A model generated the notes under the pieces. That model had not been told where the DNA came from, did not search any database, and worked only from the letters and a program-made list of their open reading frames with translations. A stretch of 64,000 bases of DNA from Streptococcaceae bacterium AF54-32pH5A (GTDB lineage: Bacteria; Bacillota; Bacilli; Lactobacillales; Streptococcaceae), in contig JAQDAD010000001.1 of the NCBI GenBank assembly GCA_027682205.1, forward strand, positions 310,001-374,000. The letters run 5' to 3'. The position numbers and the translations under genes are program-made. Of the stretch, positions 1-8,386 are shown one piece after another. Within the stretch, counting starts at the first letter, position 1, and the number at the start of each line of letters is the position of its first letter.

Positions 1-202
1 AGAAAGCTCCGTTGAGCATACCGATGATAGCACCGATACCAGTAAGGGCGATGGCAAGTTTGATACCACCTTCAAGCGCTTTGGAGAATTTCACTCCAAA
101 TAGTAAGGCCAATACTGTCAAGATGATCAGCATGATGATAGGACCACCCATTTCCAAGACTGGCTTGAAAATCTTATTGGCTAGTTCGATAATGACATCC
201 AT
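1..202 (-). CDS. gatC: PTS galactitol-type transporter subunit IIC (partial, N-terminal end only)
   Basis: This is the membrane channel and sugar-binding subunit of a galactitol-family phosphotransferase system. Only the first 67 residues lie in the window; the gene runs off the left edge. The visible part starts MDVIIELANKIFKPVLEMGG and then has hydrophobic stretches (PIIMLIILTVLALLFGV and IKLAIALTGIGAIIG) typical of GatC/SgaT-type IIC proteins. The ATG at 202 follows a good GGGAGG ribosome site. It lies 44 bases after the IIB gene and is probably the third gene of a IIA-IIB-IIC operon. The exact sugar cannot be read from this fragment. Confidence 0.8.
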   Translation of the reverse strand, partial: MDVIIELANKIFKPVLEMGGPIIMLIILTVLALLFGVKFSKALEGGIKLAIALTGIGAIIGMLNGAF

Positions 203-246
203 AATAGTTCCTCCCTTTATTTTTATGGAATCTTACAAAATAATAA

Positions 247-552
247 TTAGCTTAGTCCGTGTTCTTTGATAGCTGCCTCAATATTGTCAAATACTGGAGC
301 GCTCATTGCTGGAATACGGAACAAGATTGGTCCAGCTTCGATAACTGGAATACCTGGTTCAAAACCAAGATCTGTTGCAGCGATTGGTGTGAAGATATCA
401 TAGCCTTTCATAAGGTCTTCATTCACATCTTTAACCATGACTGCATCACAGTGAACATCGTAACCACGGCTTGAAAGCTCTTCTTCTAGAGCACTTTTAA
501 TTTGGTGACTTGAGTTTACACCTGCACCGCAGGCAGCAAGAATTTTAATCAT
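247..552 (-). CDS. gatB: PTS galactitol-type subunit IIB
   Basis: Cytoplasmic IIB phosphocarrier of 101 residues, the usual length for GatB-like proteins. It takes phosphate from IIA on a cysteine and passes it to the sugar entering through IIC. The N-terminus MIKILAACGAGVNSSHQIKS has the IIB signature CGAGVNSS, with the phosphorylated cysteine at residue 8. It sits between the IIA gene (37-bp gap) and the IIC gene, which supports a three-gene operon. Substrate could be galactitol, arabitol or a related pentitol or hexitol; the galactitol label is by family resemblance only. Confidence 0.88.
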   Translation of the reverse strand: MIKILAACGAGVNSSHQIKSALEEELSSRGYDVHCDAVMVKDVNEDLMKGYDIFTPIAATDLGFEPGIPVIEAGPILFRIPAMSAPVFDNIEAAIKEHGLS

Positions 553-589
553 TAGGATTTCCTCCGATTTATTATTTATAATGTACGAT

Positions 590-1066
590 TTAAGCTGTTA
601 CTTCAGAAATGTAACTGTAGAGAGCTTCTGGTTCGGAAATTTTTGCCAAATCTTCTAGGTGACCATTTCCTGTAAAGAAGTCCATCAACTGAGCAAGAAT
701 GTTAGTTTGACTTGAACTTGAGTTGTTAATGATAAAGAAGATTAGCGATACTTCCACTTCCTTATCAGGAGCAATCATATTGTGAAAAGTTACTGGTTTA
801 TCTAATCGAACAACCACCACTTTCTCAGCTAGATTATGAACAATATCTGTATGAGGAATCGCTACATTTGGCAAGTCCTTTCCAAGAAATTCCATATCTA
901 AGCCAGTTGGAAATGACTTTTCACGCGTGATCAAGGCTTCACGATAAGTTGGAGTCACTATTTCTCGTTCTTCCAACAGGGTTGCTACCTGATCAAAGAG
1001 TTGTTCTTGATTATCCGCTTCTAAGCAAAACACGAGGTCTTTGTCAAAGAAATGATCTAATCCCAT
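590..1066 (-). CDS. gatA: PTS fructose/mannitol/galactitol-type subunit IIA
   Basis: A 158-residue EIIA of the fructose/mannitol (EIIA-2) fold. It receives phosphate from HPr and hands it to IIB. The active histidine is visible as His72 in NVAIPHTDIV. It is the first gene of the PTS operon: a strong promoter lies just upstream (1104-1132) and overlaps a cre box, so CcpA-mediated glucose repression is expected. No regulator or sugar-metabolism enzyme lies in the window; any would lie beyond the left edge. Confidence 0.88.
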   Translation of the reverse strand: MGLDHFFDKDLVFCLEADNQEQLFDQVATLLEEREIVTPTYREALITREKSFPTGLDMEFLGKDLPNVAIPHTDIVHNLAEKVVVVRLDKPVTFHNMIAPDKEVEVSLIFFIINNSSSSQTNILAQLMDFFTGNGHLEDLAKISEPEALYSYISEVTA

Positions 1067-1103
1067 AACAGTTTCCCTTCTTTCAATTAACTTTTACGTT
1101 ATA

Positions 1104-1132
1104 AGTATAACACTATATGAAATCGTTGTCAA
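1104..1132 (-). promoter_or_regulatory. Promoter of the PTS operon overlapped by a CcpA cre site
   Basis: On the minus strand TTGACA (1132-1127), a 17-base spacer and TATACT (1109-1104) make a near-consensus sigma-A promoter. The plus-strand sequence ATGAAATCGTTGTCAA at 1117-1132 fits the cre consensus WTGNAANCGNWNNCW fully and covers the -35 box, so CcpA binding should block RNA polymerase. The motif match is seen; repression is inferred. Confidence 0.85.
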
Positions 1133-1225
1133 TACTTTTTGTTTTATTTTGTTTCTTTTTTTATAAATTCTGTTTTGTTTAATGAATACAATCAATATCA
1201 AACAATTCTTGATTTCATCTACAAA

Positions 1226-1251
1226 AAAAAGAAGGCTCAGCCTTCTTTTTT
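1226..1251 (-). terminator. Rho-independent terminator after the PTS promoter region and licC
   Basis: GAAGG-CTCAG-CCTTC, flanked by an A-run on one side and a T-run on the other, gives an extended A/T-supported hairpin that can act in both directions. It closes the lic1 operon (licC stops at 1259, read on the minus strand) and insulates the PTS promoter. Confidence 0.85.
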
Positions 1252-1258
1252 TGATTGG

Positions 1259-1948
1259 TTACTTAATAGAAGATAAAATTTCTTCTAGTTTTTGATAGTC
1301 TTTAACACTATCGATTTCATAGATGCTATTGCCTTCTAATTCTTCGACATACACATCTAATTCCTTGATATTGTCTTTAACCATGTTATCCCAGTAGAGG
1401 TCAACAAATTCGCCGCTTGCATAAGCTTTGTCAATAAAGCCAACAATCTTTTCTGCGGTTGGAGCATCCCAGAATGATACACCACTCAAAATACGGCCAG
1501 CTTTGCTATCAACAATGATGTCTTGAACCTTATAGTCATCACCATAGACCAAGAACCATTCATTTTCACAATCTTCACGATACACACTGAAGTAAGTAGA
1601 ACGGTCGATATCATTGCGGAACATGTTCTTGAAAAGATAATTGTCCGCATCAATGACATAGCTGTTAGCTAAGGCTTCTTTAACAAGATAAAGTGAGTAG
1701 AAATTGTTGTAATCGGCATACTTGTCGTTAAAGACTAAACGGACACCATATTTTTCTTTTAGGTAGTCAAATTGTTCTTTGAGGTAGCCAACAACAATGA
1801 TAATCTCATCGATTCCTCTTTCTTTCAAGAATTCGATTTGGTATTCTACTAAGGGTTTTTGGTTAACCTTAACCAAGGCTTTGGGTGTATTTTCGGTCAT
1901 AGGACGCAGACGAGTTCCCAACCCCGCTGCCAAGATGATTGCTTTCAC
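1259..1948 (-). CDS. licC: Choline-phosphate cytidylyltransferase LicC
   Basis: Cytoplasmic enzyme that makes CDP-choline from phosphocholine and CTP for loading phosphocholine on teichoic and lipoteichoic acid. The 229-residue length equals that of pneumococcal LicC. The nucleotidyltransferase signature LAAGLGTRLRPMT lies near residue 6, followed by the conserved lysine in TPKALVKVN. The sequence resembles the pneumococcal protein closely over its length. It is last in the tarI-tarJ-licA-licB-licC operon, 11 bases after licB. Confidence 0.96.
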   Translation of the reverse strand: MKAIILAAGLGTRLRPMTENTPKALVKVNQKPLVEYQIEFLKERGIDEIIIVVGYLKEQFDYLKEKYGVRLVFNDKYADYNNFYSLYLVKEALANSYVIDADNYLFKNMFRNDIDRSTYFSVYREDCENEWFLVYGDDYKVQDIIVDSKAGRILSGVSFWDAPTAEKIVGFIDKAYASGEFVDLYWDNMVKDNIKELDVYVEELEGNSIYEIDSVKDYQKLEEILSSIK

Positions 1949-1959
1949 GCTATTCTCCT

Positions 1960-2838
1960 TTATTCTTTAATAATAATATAAACACCAGCCATGACAACAA
2001 GAGATGTAATAATGGTCACCATATCGAGTGGTGTACCTAAAAGCATTGCTGAGAACAATACTGTCCAAACGACATAGCTTACGTTCAAACCAGTTGCTTT
2101 TGCAGGTTGTAAACGGTTGATAGCAATGTAATAAGCCAAATAAGAAATCATATTACATGCTGCAAAGACTAACATCAAACCGAGCAATTGCCCATCTGCT
2201 ACTTCTGCAAACGAATGATGAGAAAAGAGGACAATGACAAGGTATGACAAGAATGAGGTTACTTGGCGGATTAATAGTGCTTCAATTTCACTTAATTCAC
2301 TTTCCATAGCATAGGAACTGAGAACACTTTCGCTTCCCCAGGCGATGGCACAAACTAATGCACAAAGGATTCCGATATAAAAAGAATTAACCTGCTCAAC
2401 TTTGTAAGTCTGAGCAATAATACCAGCGATAATCAACAAAATACCAAACACTGTATTCTTAGATACCTTGTGTTTCAAAATGAAAAATGCTAGCAAAACA
2501 GAAACTGCCGGGTAGATAGCTGATACTGAAGACGCAAGAGAACTACCAATATATTTAACCGCGTAAAGATTGGCCTGCATTCCAATAGGTCCAGCTAGCA
2601 AGGCTCCGATAATAACACTGACATTTCGGATATTTAGGAAAATTGAAAAGCGAACTTTTCCTTCTTTTACCAAAAGAAAAGCTAACAAGATAAAGATACT
2701 CAAGAAATCATGTGCCGCTGCCACTACAAAAGGTGATAGATTGGTAAAAATCGAAAAGATATAAGAACTGATTGTCAGACCTAGCCCCCAGAAGATACCT
2801 GAGAGCAGACCAAAAGAAACACCATTTTTATTCTTCAT
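1960..2838 (-). CDS. licB: Choline transporter LicB (DMT superfamily)
   Basis: Ten-helix membrane permease of the drug/metabolite transporter superfamily that imports choline for phosphocholine synthesis. Hydrophobic helices fill the 292 residues and the protein begins MKNKNGVSFGLLSGIFWGLG, as in pneumococcal LicB. I chose the ATG at 2838 and not the in-frame ATG at 2850 because GGAGG lies five bases before 2838, and the upstream ATG is inside that ribosome site. The licA stop codon (2840-2842) is two bases from this start, so the genes are tightly coupled. Confidence 0.93.
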   Translation of the reverse strand: MKNKNGVSFGLLSGIFWGLGLTISSYIFSIFTNLSPFVVAAAHDFLSIFILLAFLLVKEGKVRFSIFLNIRNVSVIIGALLAGPIGMQANLYAVKYIGSSLASSVSAIYPAVSVLLAFFILKHKVSKNTVFGILLIIAGIIAQTYKVEQVNSFYIGILCALVCAIAWGSESVLSSYAMESELSEIEALLIRQVTSFLSYLVIVLFSHHSFAEVADGQLLGLMLVFAACNMISYLAYYIAINRLQPAKATGLNVSYVVWTVLFSAMLLGTPLDMVTIITSLVVMAGVYIIIKE

Positions 2839-2839
2839 C

Positions 2840-3697
2840 CTAACCTCCATAATGGGTCAAACCGTCAACAGCTCTTTGGTAACGACTCACACCATAATCT
2901 CCAAAGTCAGCACCTTGAGCTTCTTTGTATACTGTCCACAAACTCCAGATGGTATCTTGCAAAATTTTATAGATTCGAATCTTTTCACGAGATACTGGAG
3001 TTTTGTCACTCTCATAGTAGGTTAGGAAATCTTCTTCTTCCTGATTTGTAAATTCAGACTCCAAAAAGAGAGCTGCCAAATCCCACATTGGATCATTCAT
3101 GGAAGAGTATTCCCAGTCGATCAAATACATGCGTCCTTGGGGTGACTCGATAAAGTTTTCTGGAACCAAATCGATATGACAAGACTTTCTGTCAACACCT
3201 AAGTCAGCCAATCTTTTCTCTAACGAAAATACATCTTTTCTCACAGCTTCATAATTGGCGTAAGGGACATTTCCCTCAATCAGGGCTTCGTATTTTTTGA
3301 TTTCCTCAAAAGGTGCAAATTCCCCTCTTAGTTCTTTACCTGATGCATGAATGGTCTGTAGAATTGGGGCAATCTTTTCAAATTTAGTCTTGATCGAAGT
3401 GGAATCAAGCGTTGTTGCAGATTCAATGTACTCATTTACCTTGATTCCTGACTCAATATCAAAAAGAAAATTCTTGACATCAAGATGCAAATCTTTCAAC
3501 AATTCAAGATTGTATTTTTCATCTTGACGATTGATGAGCTTTTCAGTTCCTTTTCCGAAAAATTTAACGATATAGGGTTTAGATGTTGTTTTAACCAAGT
3601 AGTTTTGGTTGGTCATGCCACCCAGTTGTTCAACACTGAGGACTTCCTCTTCTTCAGATAGCAAAGAAGAAATTTTTTCTCTGATGAGTTTCTCCAC
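2840..3697 (-). CDS. licA: Choline kinase LicA
   Basis: Phosphorylates imported choline with ATP, the first step of the CDP-choline route. It has the choline/aminoglycoside kinase fold: catalytic loop HIDLVPEN at residues 174-181 and the metal-binding IDWEY at 193-197. At 285 residues it is slightly shorter than the pneumococcal protein as I recall it (about 289) because it ends at THYGG; both catalytic motifs are intact. It sits between tarJ and licB in the lic1 operon, and its end abuts licB. Confidence 0.95.
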   Translation of the reverse strand: MEKLIREKISSLLSEEEEVLSVEQLGGMTNQNYLVKTTSKPYIVKFFGKGTEKLINRQDEKYNLELLKDLHLDVKNFLFDIESGIKVNEYIESATTLDSTSIKTKFEKIAPILQTIHASGKELRGEFAPFEEIKKYEALIEGNVPYANYEAVRKDVFSLEKRLADLGVDRKSCHIDLVPENFIESPQGRMYLIDWEYSSMNDPMWDLAALFLESEFTNQEEEDFLTYYESDKTPVSREKIRIYKILQDTIWSLWTVYKEAQGADFGDYGVSRYQRAVDGLTHYGG

Positions 3698-3713
3698 AAT
3701 TAGCCTCCATCTC

Positions 3714-4736
3714 CTACACTTCCCACTTAAACACTGTTTTAAAAGCAGTATTTAGGTCGGTGGCAAAGACACGGTGAATGTCCTTAATTTCTCTCACTGG
3801 TTCCTCGATATAAAGGATATTTTTCAGGCGATTCGCAAACTTTTTGACTTCCATCATTTTAATGGCCTTCTCAAAATCAATGCGTCCTGAGCGTGATGAA
3901 CCAACCAAGAGCAAGCCTTTTTCTAAGGCATCTCGTGTATTGATATTAACCTTGTATTCACTCACTCCCATCATGAGAATCGTTCCCTGTGGACGAATAT
4001 AGCGAATCAAGTCATTGATAGCTGGGCCTGTTCCATCGCCACCACAACATTCAAATCCATGATCAAAGGTCAGATCCTCGGGAATATTATCCGTGATGTA
4101 GCACTCTTTTGCAAAAGAGAAAAGCTCCAATTTTTCCCAATGACGGCCAATCACGATAATCTCTGCTTCTGGTAGAGTGTAATTGATAATATTGGCAACC
4201 ACAAAGGCCAAACTACCATCTCCGATAACAGCGATACGCTCTCGTTTGCTGTGGGCAAGATTCAAGAAACGATCCATAGCATGCATACCCACACTCACAA
4301 ACTCGGTAATGGCTGCAACTGTGTCCTCAATGTCATTATAAGAAACAACACGATCTTTTGGAAGAGAGACAAATTCCCTCATAAAGCCATCATAACCACT
4401 AGATAAGAAGTAGGTTCCTGTCATGTAGTTCTCGTAGAGCTCCTTATCACTCTGCATAGGCGGTTGATTGGGAATCATAACTACCTTTTGACCAACTTCA
4501 TAAGTCCCAGTTGGATCCGAAATAACAGTTCCACAAGACTCGTGAATCATAGCCATAGGAAGCTTTTTAGCCAATATCTTTGGATCACGTTTCCCTTGAT
4601 AGTAACGTTGATCCGCATGACAAACCGCCATATAATTTGGACGAATCAGGATATGATTCTCCTGATCAATGTCCTCTTCTTGGTATTTTACATTGATAAA
4701 CTTTGGTTTGGTCAGTTGATAAATTTGATTAATCAT
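3714..4736 (-). CDS. tarJ: Ribulose-5-phosphate reductase TarJ
   Basis: NADPH-dependent zinc alcohol-dehydrogenase-type enzyme that reduces ribulose 5-phosphate to ribitol 5-phosphate, the substrate of TarI. Cys39-His40 in NYMAVCHADQRYY and His65-Glu66 are the likely catalytic zinc ligands. The Rossmann half contains AVIGDGSLAFVVANI. The start is set at 4736 (MINQIYQLTK, 340 residues, the pneumococcal length as I recall it). An in-frame ATG at 4754 overlaps the end of tarI and has no better ribosome site. Confidence 0.93.
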   Translation of the reverse strand: MINQIYQLTKPKFINVKYQEEDIDQENHILIRPNYMAVCHADQRYYQGKRDPKILAKKLPMAMIHESCGTVISDPTGTYEVGQKVVMIPNQPPMQSDKELYENYMTGTYFLSSGYDGFMREFVSLPKDRVVSYNDIEDTVAAITEFVSVGMHAMDRFLNLAHSKRERIAVIGDGSLAFVVANIINYTLPEAEIIVIGRHWEKLELFSFAKECYITDNIPEDLTFDHGFECCGGDGTGPAINDLIRYIRPQGTILMMGVSEYKVNINTRDALEKGLLLVGSSRSGRIDFEKAIKMMEVKKFANRLKNILYIEEPVREIKDIHRVFATDLNTAFKTVFKWEV

Positions 4737-4740
4737 AGCC

Positions 4741-5448
4741 TTAGTCTTTCTCAATCATGCTTTTCGCGATTTTCAAGTCTGTCACAGTCGTGATTTTAAG
4801 GTTTGAATATTCCCCTTTAGCTAGGGCAACGTCTTTCCCTTTGATAACAAAAATCTTACATGCATCTGTCAGGATTTCCTTTTCTTGATCAGATAAGGAA
4901 CCATACAAATCCATGAAATCCTTGCATCGGAAGGTTTGAGGTGTTTGACCTTGATAGAGGTGAGCACGATTTGGAATATCAGTGATAAACTGACCATTGG
5001 TACTTTCAACAATGGTATCAACAGCTTCTACTACTGTGTCAACTGCATCATGATTTTTAGCAAGTTTGATATTGTCCTGAATCATGCGGAGTGTGATAAA
5101 TGGGCGAACAGAGTCGTGGGTAATCACGATATCTTCTGGGGTAATTGGACGGTAGGCGTCAATGGCTTCTATAATCTTCTCGATACTAGTATTGCGATCA
5201 GCACCGCCCTTGGTAATGATGATACGATCCTTGTGGAGAGAAAGATACTTTTCAACCAAGTCCTCAGCATGAGAGACCCAATCTCCATGAACTCCAACCA
5301 CAATTTTTTCAATACTTGGTTCTAAAACAAATTTTTCGATTGTGTGGATCAAAATAGGACGATCACCCAACTCCAAGAATTGTTTTGGTAAATTACTGAT
5401 TCCCATGCGTGTGCCAGTTCCTCCGGCTAGGATTCCTGCATAGATCAT
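4741..5448 (-). CDS. tarI: Ribitol-5-phosphate cytidylyltransferase TarI
   Basis: IspD-like nucleotidyltransferase of 235 residues that makes CDP-ribitol from CTP and ribitol 5-phosphate for teichoic acid repeat units. The N-terminal signature AGILAGGTGTRMG and the following LPKQFLELG lysine are the CTP-binding elements. It is first in the lic1 operon and starts seven bases after AGGAG. Two promoters lie upstream, one carrying a CiaR-type repeat. IspD itself is an alternative by fold, but the tarJ and lic neighbours settle the role. Confidence 0.94.
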   Translation of the reverse strand: MIYAGILAGGTGTRMGISNLPKQFLELGDRPILIHTIEKFVLEPSIEKIVVGVHGDWVSHAEDLVEKYLSLHKDRIIITKGGADRNTSIEKIIEAIDAYRPITPEDIVITHDSVRPFITLRMIQDNIKLAKNHDAVDTVVEAVDTIVESTNGQFITDIPNRAHLYQGQTPQTFRCKDFMDLYGSLSDQEKEILTDACKIFVIKGKDVALAKGEYSNLKITTVTDLKIAKSMIEKD

Positions 5449-5491
5449 ATATATTCTCCTTTAGTTTATTCTTAAAAACTCATTATCATCT

Positions 5492-5520
5492 ATTATATCA
5501 CAATCTGCCTCTATCATGAA
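5492..5520 (-). promoter_or_regulatory. Proximal promoter of the lic1 operon
   Basis: TTCATG (5520-5515), 17-base spacer, TATAAT (5497-5492) on the minus strand, about 45 bases before the tarI start. The -10 is consensus and the -35 is weak. It is likely the basal promoter of the operon. Confidence 0.65.
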
Positions 5521-5676
5521 GAAAATACAGAGAGTCATTTAGTTGAATTAATTCACTATTTATACTAAAAATGAACATTTTCCAACCAAAACCGAAAATA
5601 TCATAATAAATTAAGAAATAAATTTAGATTATCCTCTACATTTTCTATTTAACGTTCGGTTAACATAGAGTTCTTT

Positions 5677-5709
5677 AGAATATAATACGAACCTTAAAAA
5701 AAACTTAAA
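5677..5709 (-). promoter_or_regulatory. CiaR box and distal promoter of the lic1 operon
   Basis: On the minus strand a perfect CiaR direct repeat TTTAAG-N5-TTTAAG (5709-5693) is followed after 10 bases by TATTCT (5682-5677), the spacing of CiaR-activated promoters. It reads toward tarI, about 230 bases away. The lic1 locus is known to be in the CiaRH regulon of pneumococcus; activation here is inferred from the motif. The leader between this promoter and tarI holds no ORF with a ribosome site that I could find. Confidence 0.8.
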
Positions 5710-5731
5710 AAGATTTTTTTGAATACAAAAA

Positions 5732-5786
5732 TAAGCTAGGAAACTGTTCAAATTTGTCTACAAAGCTACAGTTCCTAACTTTCTTA
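5732..5786 (-). terminator. Likely terminator of the efe-tat operon
   Basis: Arms AGTTAGGAACTGT and ACAGTTTCCTAGCT (minus strand, one bulge) enclose a loop of about 20 bases and are followed by TATTTTTG. This lies 30-80 bases after the tatA stop. The 5449-5811 gap otherwise holds only the lic1 promoters. Confidence 0.65.
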
Positions 5787-5811
5787 CTTTTATTTATGAT
5801 GACGGAATAGT

Positions 5812-5982
5812 TTACTTTTCCTGATCTTGGTCACCAGCTCCTTTAACTGCCTTTTTAAACTCAGACAGCATTTTACCGATTGATTCACCCAGTTCTGGTA
5901 ACCGTTTTGGTCCAAAGATTAAGAGTGCACCTAGAACGATGATAATCAATCCTGGAGCACCGATATCACGTAAGATTCCCAT
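5812..5982 (-). CDS. tatA: Twin-arginine translocase subunit TatA
   Basis: A 56-residue pore-forming subunit of the Tat exporter. It has one N-terminal membrane helix (GLIIIVLGALLIFGP), the conserved hinge FGPKRLPELGESIGK and an amphipathic helix, then a short charged tail ending DQDQEK. The start at 5982 has AAAGGAG at good spacing and lies 17 bases inside the end of tatC, so the two are translationally coupled. The pair forms a minimal TatA-TatC system; no tatB is present, as in other Firmicutes. Confidence 0.94.
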   Translation of the reverse strand: MGILRDIGAPGLIIIVLGALLIFGPKRLPELGESIGKMLSEFKKAVKGAGDQDQEK

Positions 5983-6697
5983 TCTTTTCTCCTTTCATTT
6001 TTTTCTTTTTTATCCTCCTGCTAATTACAATACTAAGCTCATAGAGCGAGATTAATGGAATTGTCATGGCTAGATCGCTAATAAAATCAGCTGGTGTCAA
6101 AATAACAGCGAGTACCAATAAAATAAAATAGGCATAACGTCTATAGGTAACTAAGAGCCCTGGTCCAATCAAGCCGATCGACGTTAAAAAAGCGATGATG
6201 ACAGGCAATTCAAAGATGAAACCCAAGGGTAGAGTTGTTTGAAAAACAAAGTCTAAGTAGTTCTGCGCTGTTAATTGAGTTTCAAATAATCCTTCCCCAA
6301 GTCCTAAAAGCACTTGAAGTAAGGCAGGCGTTACAAAGTAGAATCCAAAGGCTAGTCCAAGTAGAAAGCAAATAAAACTAGCTGGAATATAGGCAAAGAT
6401 TGCTCTTGCTTCTTCGATTTTCAACCCTGGTTTGATAAAACTCCAAATCTGATAAATTGTAAAAGGTAGCGTAATGGTAAAGGACATCAGACTCGCCAAG
6501 CGCAAATAAATCCACAAAATATCATTTGGACCTAATACAATCAACTTTTGATTAAAGGACTGAGTTAGATAGTAGTAAAGCTGATCTGCAAACAATAAAG
6601 CTCCACAGAAGACTATAGAAAAGCAGGCTATAACAGCAATGAATCTCTTTCTAAATTCTACCAAATGTTCAATGATTGTCAATTCTTTTGTATCCAT
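5966..6697 (-). CDS. tatC: Twin-arginine translocase subunit TatC
   Basis: The receptor subunit of the Tat system, which recognises twin-arginine signal peptides. The protein has 243 residues and six predicted membrane helices, opening with the cytoplasmic family motif IEHLVEFRKRF. The start codon directly abuts the efeU stop (6698). It is placed downstream of efeB, whose product has a clear Tat signal, so the exporter seems dedicated to that substrate. Tat is not universal in streptococci. Confidence 0.95.
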   Translation of the reverse strand: MDTKELTIIEHLVEFRKRFIAVIACFSIVFCGALLFADQLYYYLTQSFNQKLIVLGPNDILWIYLRLASLMSFTITLPFTIYQIWSFIKPGLKIEEARAIFAYIPASFICFLLGLAFGFYFVTPALLQVLLGLGEGLFETQLTAQNYLDFVFQTTLPLGFIFELPVIIAFLTSIGLIGPGLLVTYRRYAYFILLVLAVILTPADFISDLAMTIPLISLYELSIVISRRIKKKKMKGEKNGNLT

Positions 6698-8386
6698 CTA
6701 CTTTTCACCCTGTCTCAATGTGACAACCAAAACAATTATCAAAAAGACTAGCTGACTTCCTAAACCTTCCCAACTTGGATAGATGCCCAAGAGGTCGATA
6801 GTGGGGAAACCAGGCAATAAGTGGTTAGGTGCCATATTGGTCAGCTGGAGAGCATGTACGCTAACGCCTAGCATCTTGAAGGCAAGAGCATAAATCATCC
6901 ACGTCAGTAGGAAGAAAACCTTATGAGGTAGGAAAAATTGACTGGCCTTGTTCATCAGAAATGCAATAATCAGCAAGACTAACAAAGCTAGAGAAATACC
7001 TAGAATAAACTCAAAACGAGATATTCTCGGTAAAATTCCTACGTAAAATAGTATGGTCTCTGCCCCTTCACGAAAAACAGCTAGAAAACTAAGAGCAAAC
7101 ATGGAAATGAATGAACCTGTCTTAGTCACCGTTTTCATTTGCGAATCCATAAAGTCATTCCATTTTTTGACCGAGGATTTACTGTGAAGCCAGATACCGA
7201 TCAAAATCATCATCACTACTGCGAAAATACCAACAACTCCCTCGATGATTTCACGATTAGCCCCCGACGTTACAGCTGGAAAGGCAATTTGGAGTATAAA
7301 TGCAATCACTAGACTCGCAGCTATTCCTGATAGTGCCCCACCATATACCCACTTGAGTCCTTTGCGCATCTTGGCTGCTTTTAGAGTTGTGACCAAGGCC
7401 ATGACGATTAAGAGGGCCTCTACTCCTTCTCTTAGGAGAATGAGCATAGCATCAAAAGCATTGTAGCTTGCATTGGTATCAATTTGAGATAAATCCGCAA
7501 TCAGTTTTTCTAATTTTTCTTGATAATCCTTCTCACTTCCCTTGACCATGATTACAGGACTTTCGCTTTCCACTCGGGTGTAGAGGGAAGGATTGGTCGT
7601 ACTAACAGAACCTTCAATAGTTGGCCAAATTGTGATAAACTCTTTCATGGTAGCTGCCCCTGCAGTCTGATCTCCAGATTTAAATTCTTCCAAGGCTTTT
7701 TTGAGAAGCTCGATGCCATCTTTAAGACTTAGATTAGAGGAAGTTTTCTCCACTTCTTTACCAGCTACGAAGTTATCAATGGCAGTTTTTAAGTCATTAA
7801 AAGAAGACTGGATGGCGTTATAATCTGTCGGCTCCGTTTCGATACTACTCCGTAAGAAAGAGATAGCAGTTTCTACTTGACCATAATGACTTGTACTGTT
7901 GTCACGGACAACACTCTCATTGATCGTCCATGTTGAATTCATCTTTTTATAGGCTTCTCGAATTTGCTCTATGTCTTTGGAAGAAATTGCCTTATCCAAA
8001 GTCTCAAAACGTGGTCTTAAGCGACTGACAAGTTTTTCCTTCTCCGCATTCAGATCTATTGGATTTTGTTCTTTTTCAAAAGCTAGAAGGGCAGAAGAGA
8101 TTTGTGTCAGATTTTCTTCACTAATCTCCCCTGACAGAGCAAGTTTCTCCTTGACAACCTTTCCAGCGTCCGAATCAGCATGTTCTACTTTTTCAAAATC
8201 CGTCGCCATTTCTCTAACCAGGGCCTTAGCTTCTTTCTGATTTCCATTTTTTAAAGCCTGAGAGGCATCCGTAATCTTCACAAAATAAGAACTTAGACTT
8301 TCCTTAGCACCAACAGGAGACATAGCTAACAAGAGAAAAGACAAAGTAACAAAACAAATACTAGTCTTCCAATAATTTTTGGCCAA
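6698..8386 (-). CDS. efeU: FTR1-family iron permease EfeU with extracellular N-terminal domain
   Basis: Ferrous/ferric iron permease of 562 residues. Residues 1-28 form a signal peptide and about 30-305 an extracellular helical domain. The C-terminal half holds the FTR1 membrane domain with two REXXE iron motifs, REGVE at 319-323 and REGAE at 439-443. The start is a TTG at 8386: GAAAGGAGG lies five bases before it and there is no usable ATG. The first 26 bases overlap efeB. This is longer than E. coli EfeU, which lacks the N-terminal domain; the long form is known in other Firmicutes. Confidence 0.92.
   Translation of the reverse strand: MAKNYWKTSICFVTLSFLLLAMSPVGAKESLSSYFVKITDASQALKNGNQKEAKALVREMATDFEKVEHADSDAGKVVKEKLALSGEISEENLTQISSALLAFEKEQNPIDLNAEKEKLVSRLRPRFETLDKAISSKDIEQIREAYKKMNSTWTINESVVRDNSTSHYGQVETAISFLRSSIETEPTDYNAIQSSFNDLKTAIDNFVAGKEVEKTSSNLSLKDGIELLKKALEEFKSGDQTAGAATMKEFITIWPTIEGSVSTTNPSLYTRVESESPVIMVKGSEKDYQEKLEKLIADLSQIDTNASYNAFDAMLILLREGVEALLIVMALVTTLKAAKMRKGLKWVYGGALSGIAASLVIAFILQIAFPAVTSGANREIIEGVVGIFAVVMMILIGIWLHSKSSVKKWNDFMDSQMKTVTKTGSFISMFALSFLAVFREGAETILFYVGILPRISRFEFILGISLALLVLLIIAFLMNKASQFFLPHKVFFLLTWMIYALAFKMLGVSVHALQLTNMAPNHLLPGFPTIDLLGIYPSWEGLGSQLVFLIIVLVVTLRQGEK

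Noticed and set aside
5640..5670. PurBox-like AACGTTCGGTTAAC in the lic1 leader
   Set aside because: It contains CGAAC on one strand, but lies inside a transcribed leader with no purine-linked gene, so chance is likely.
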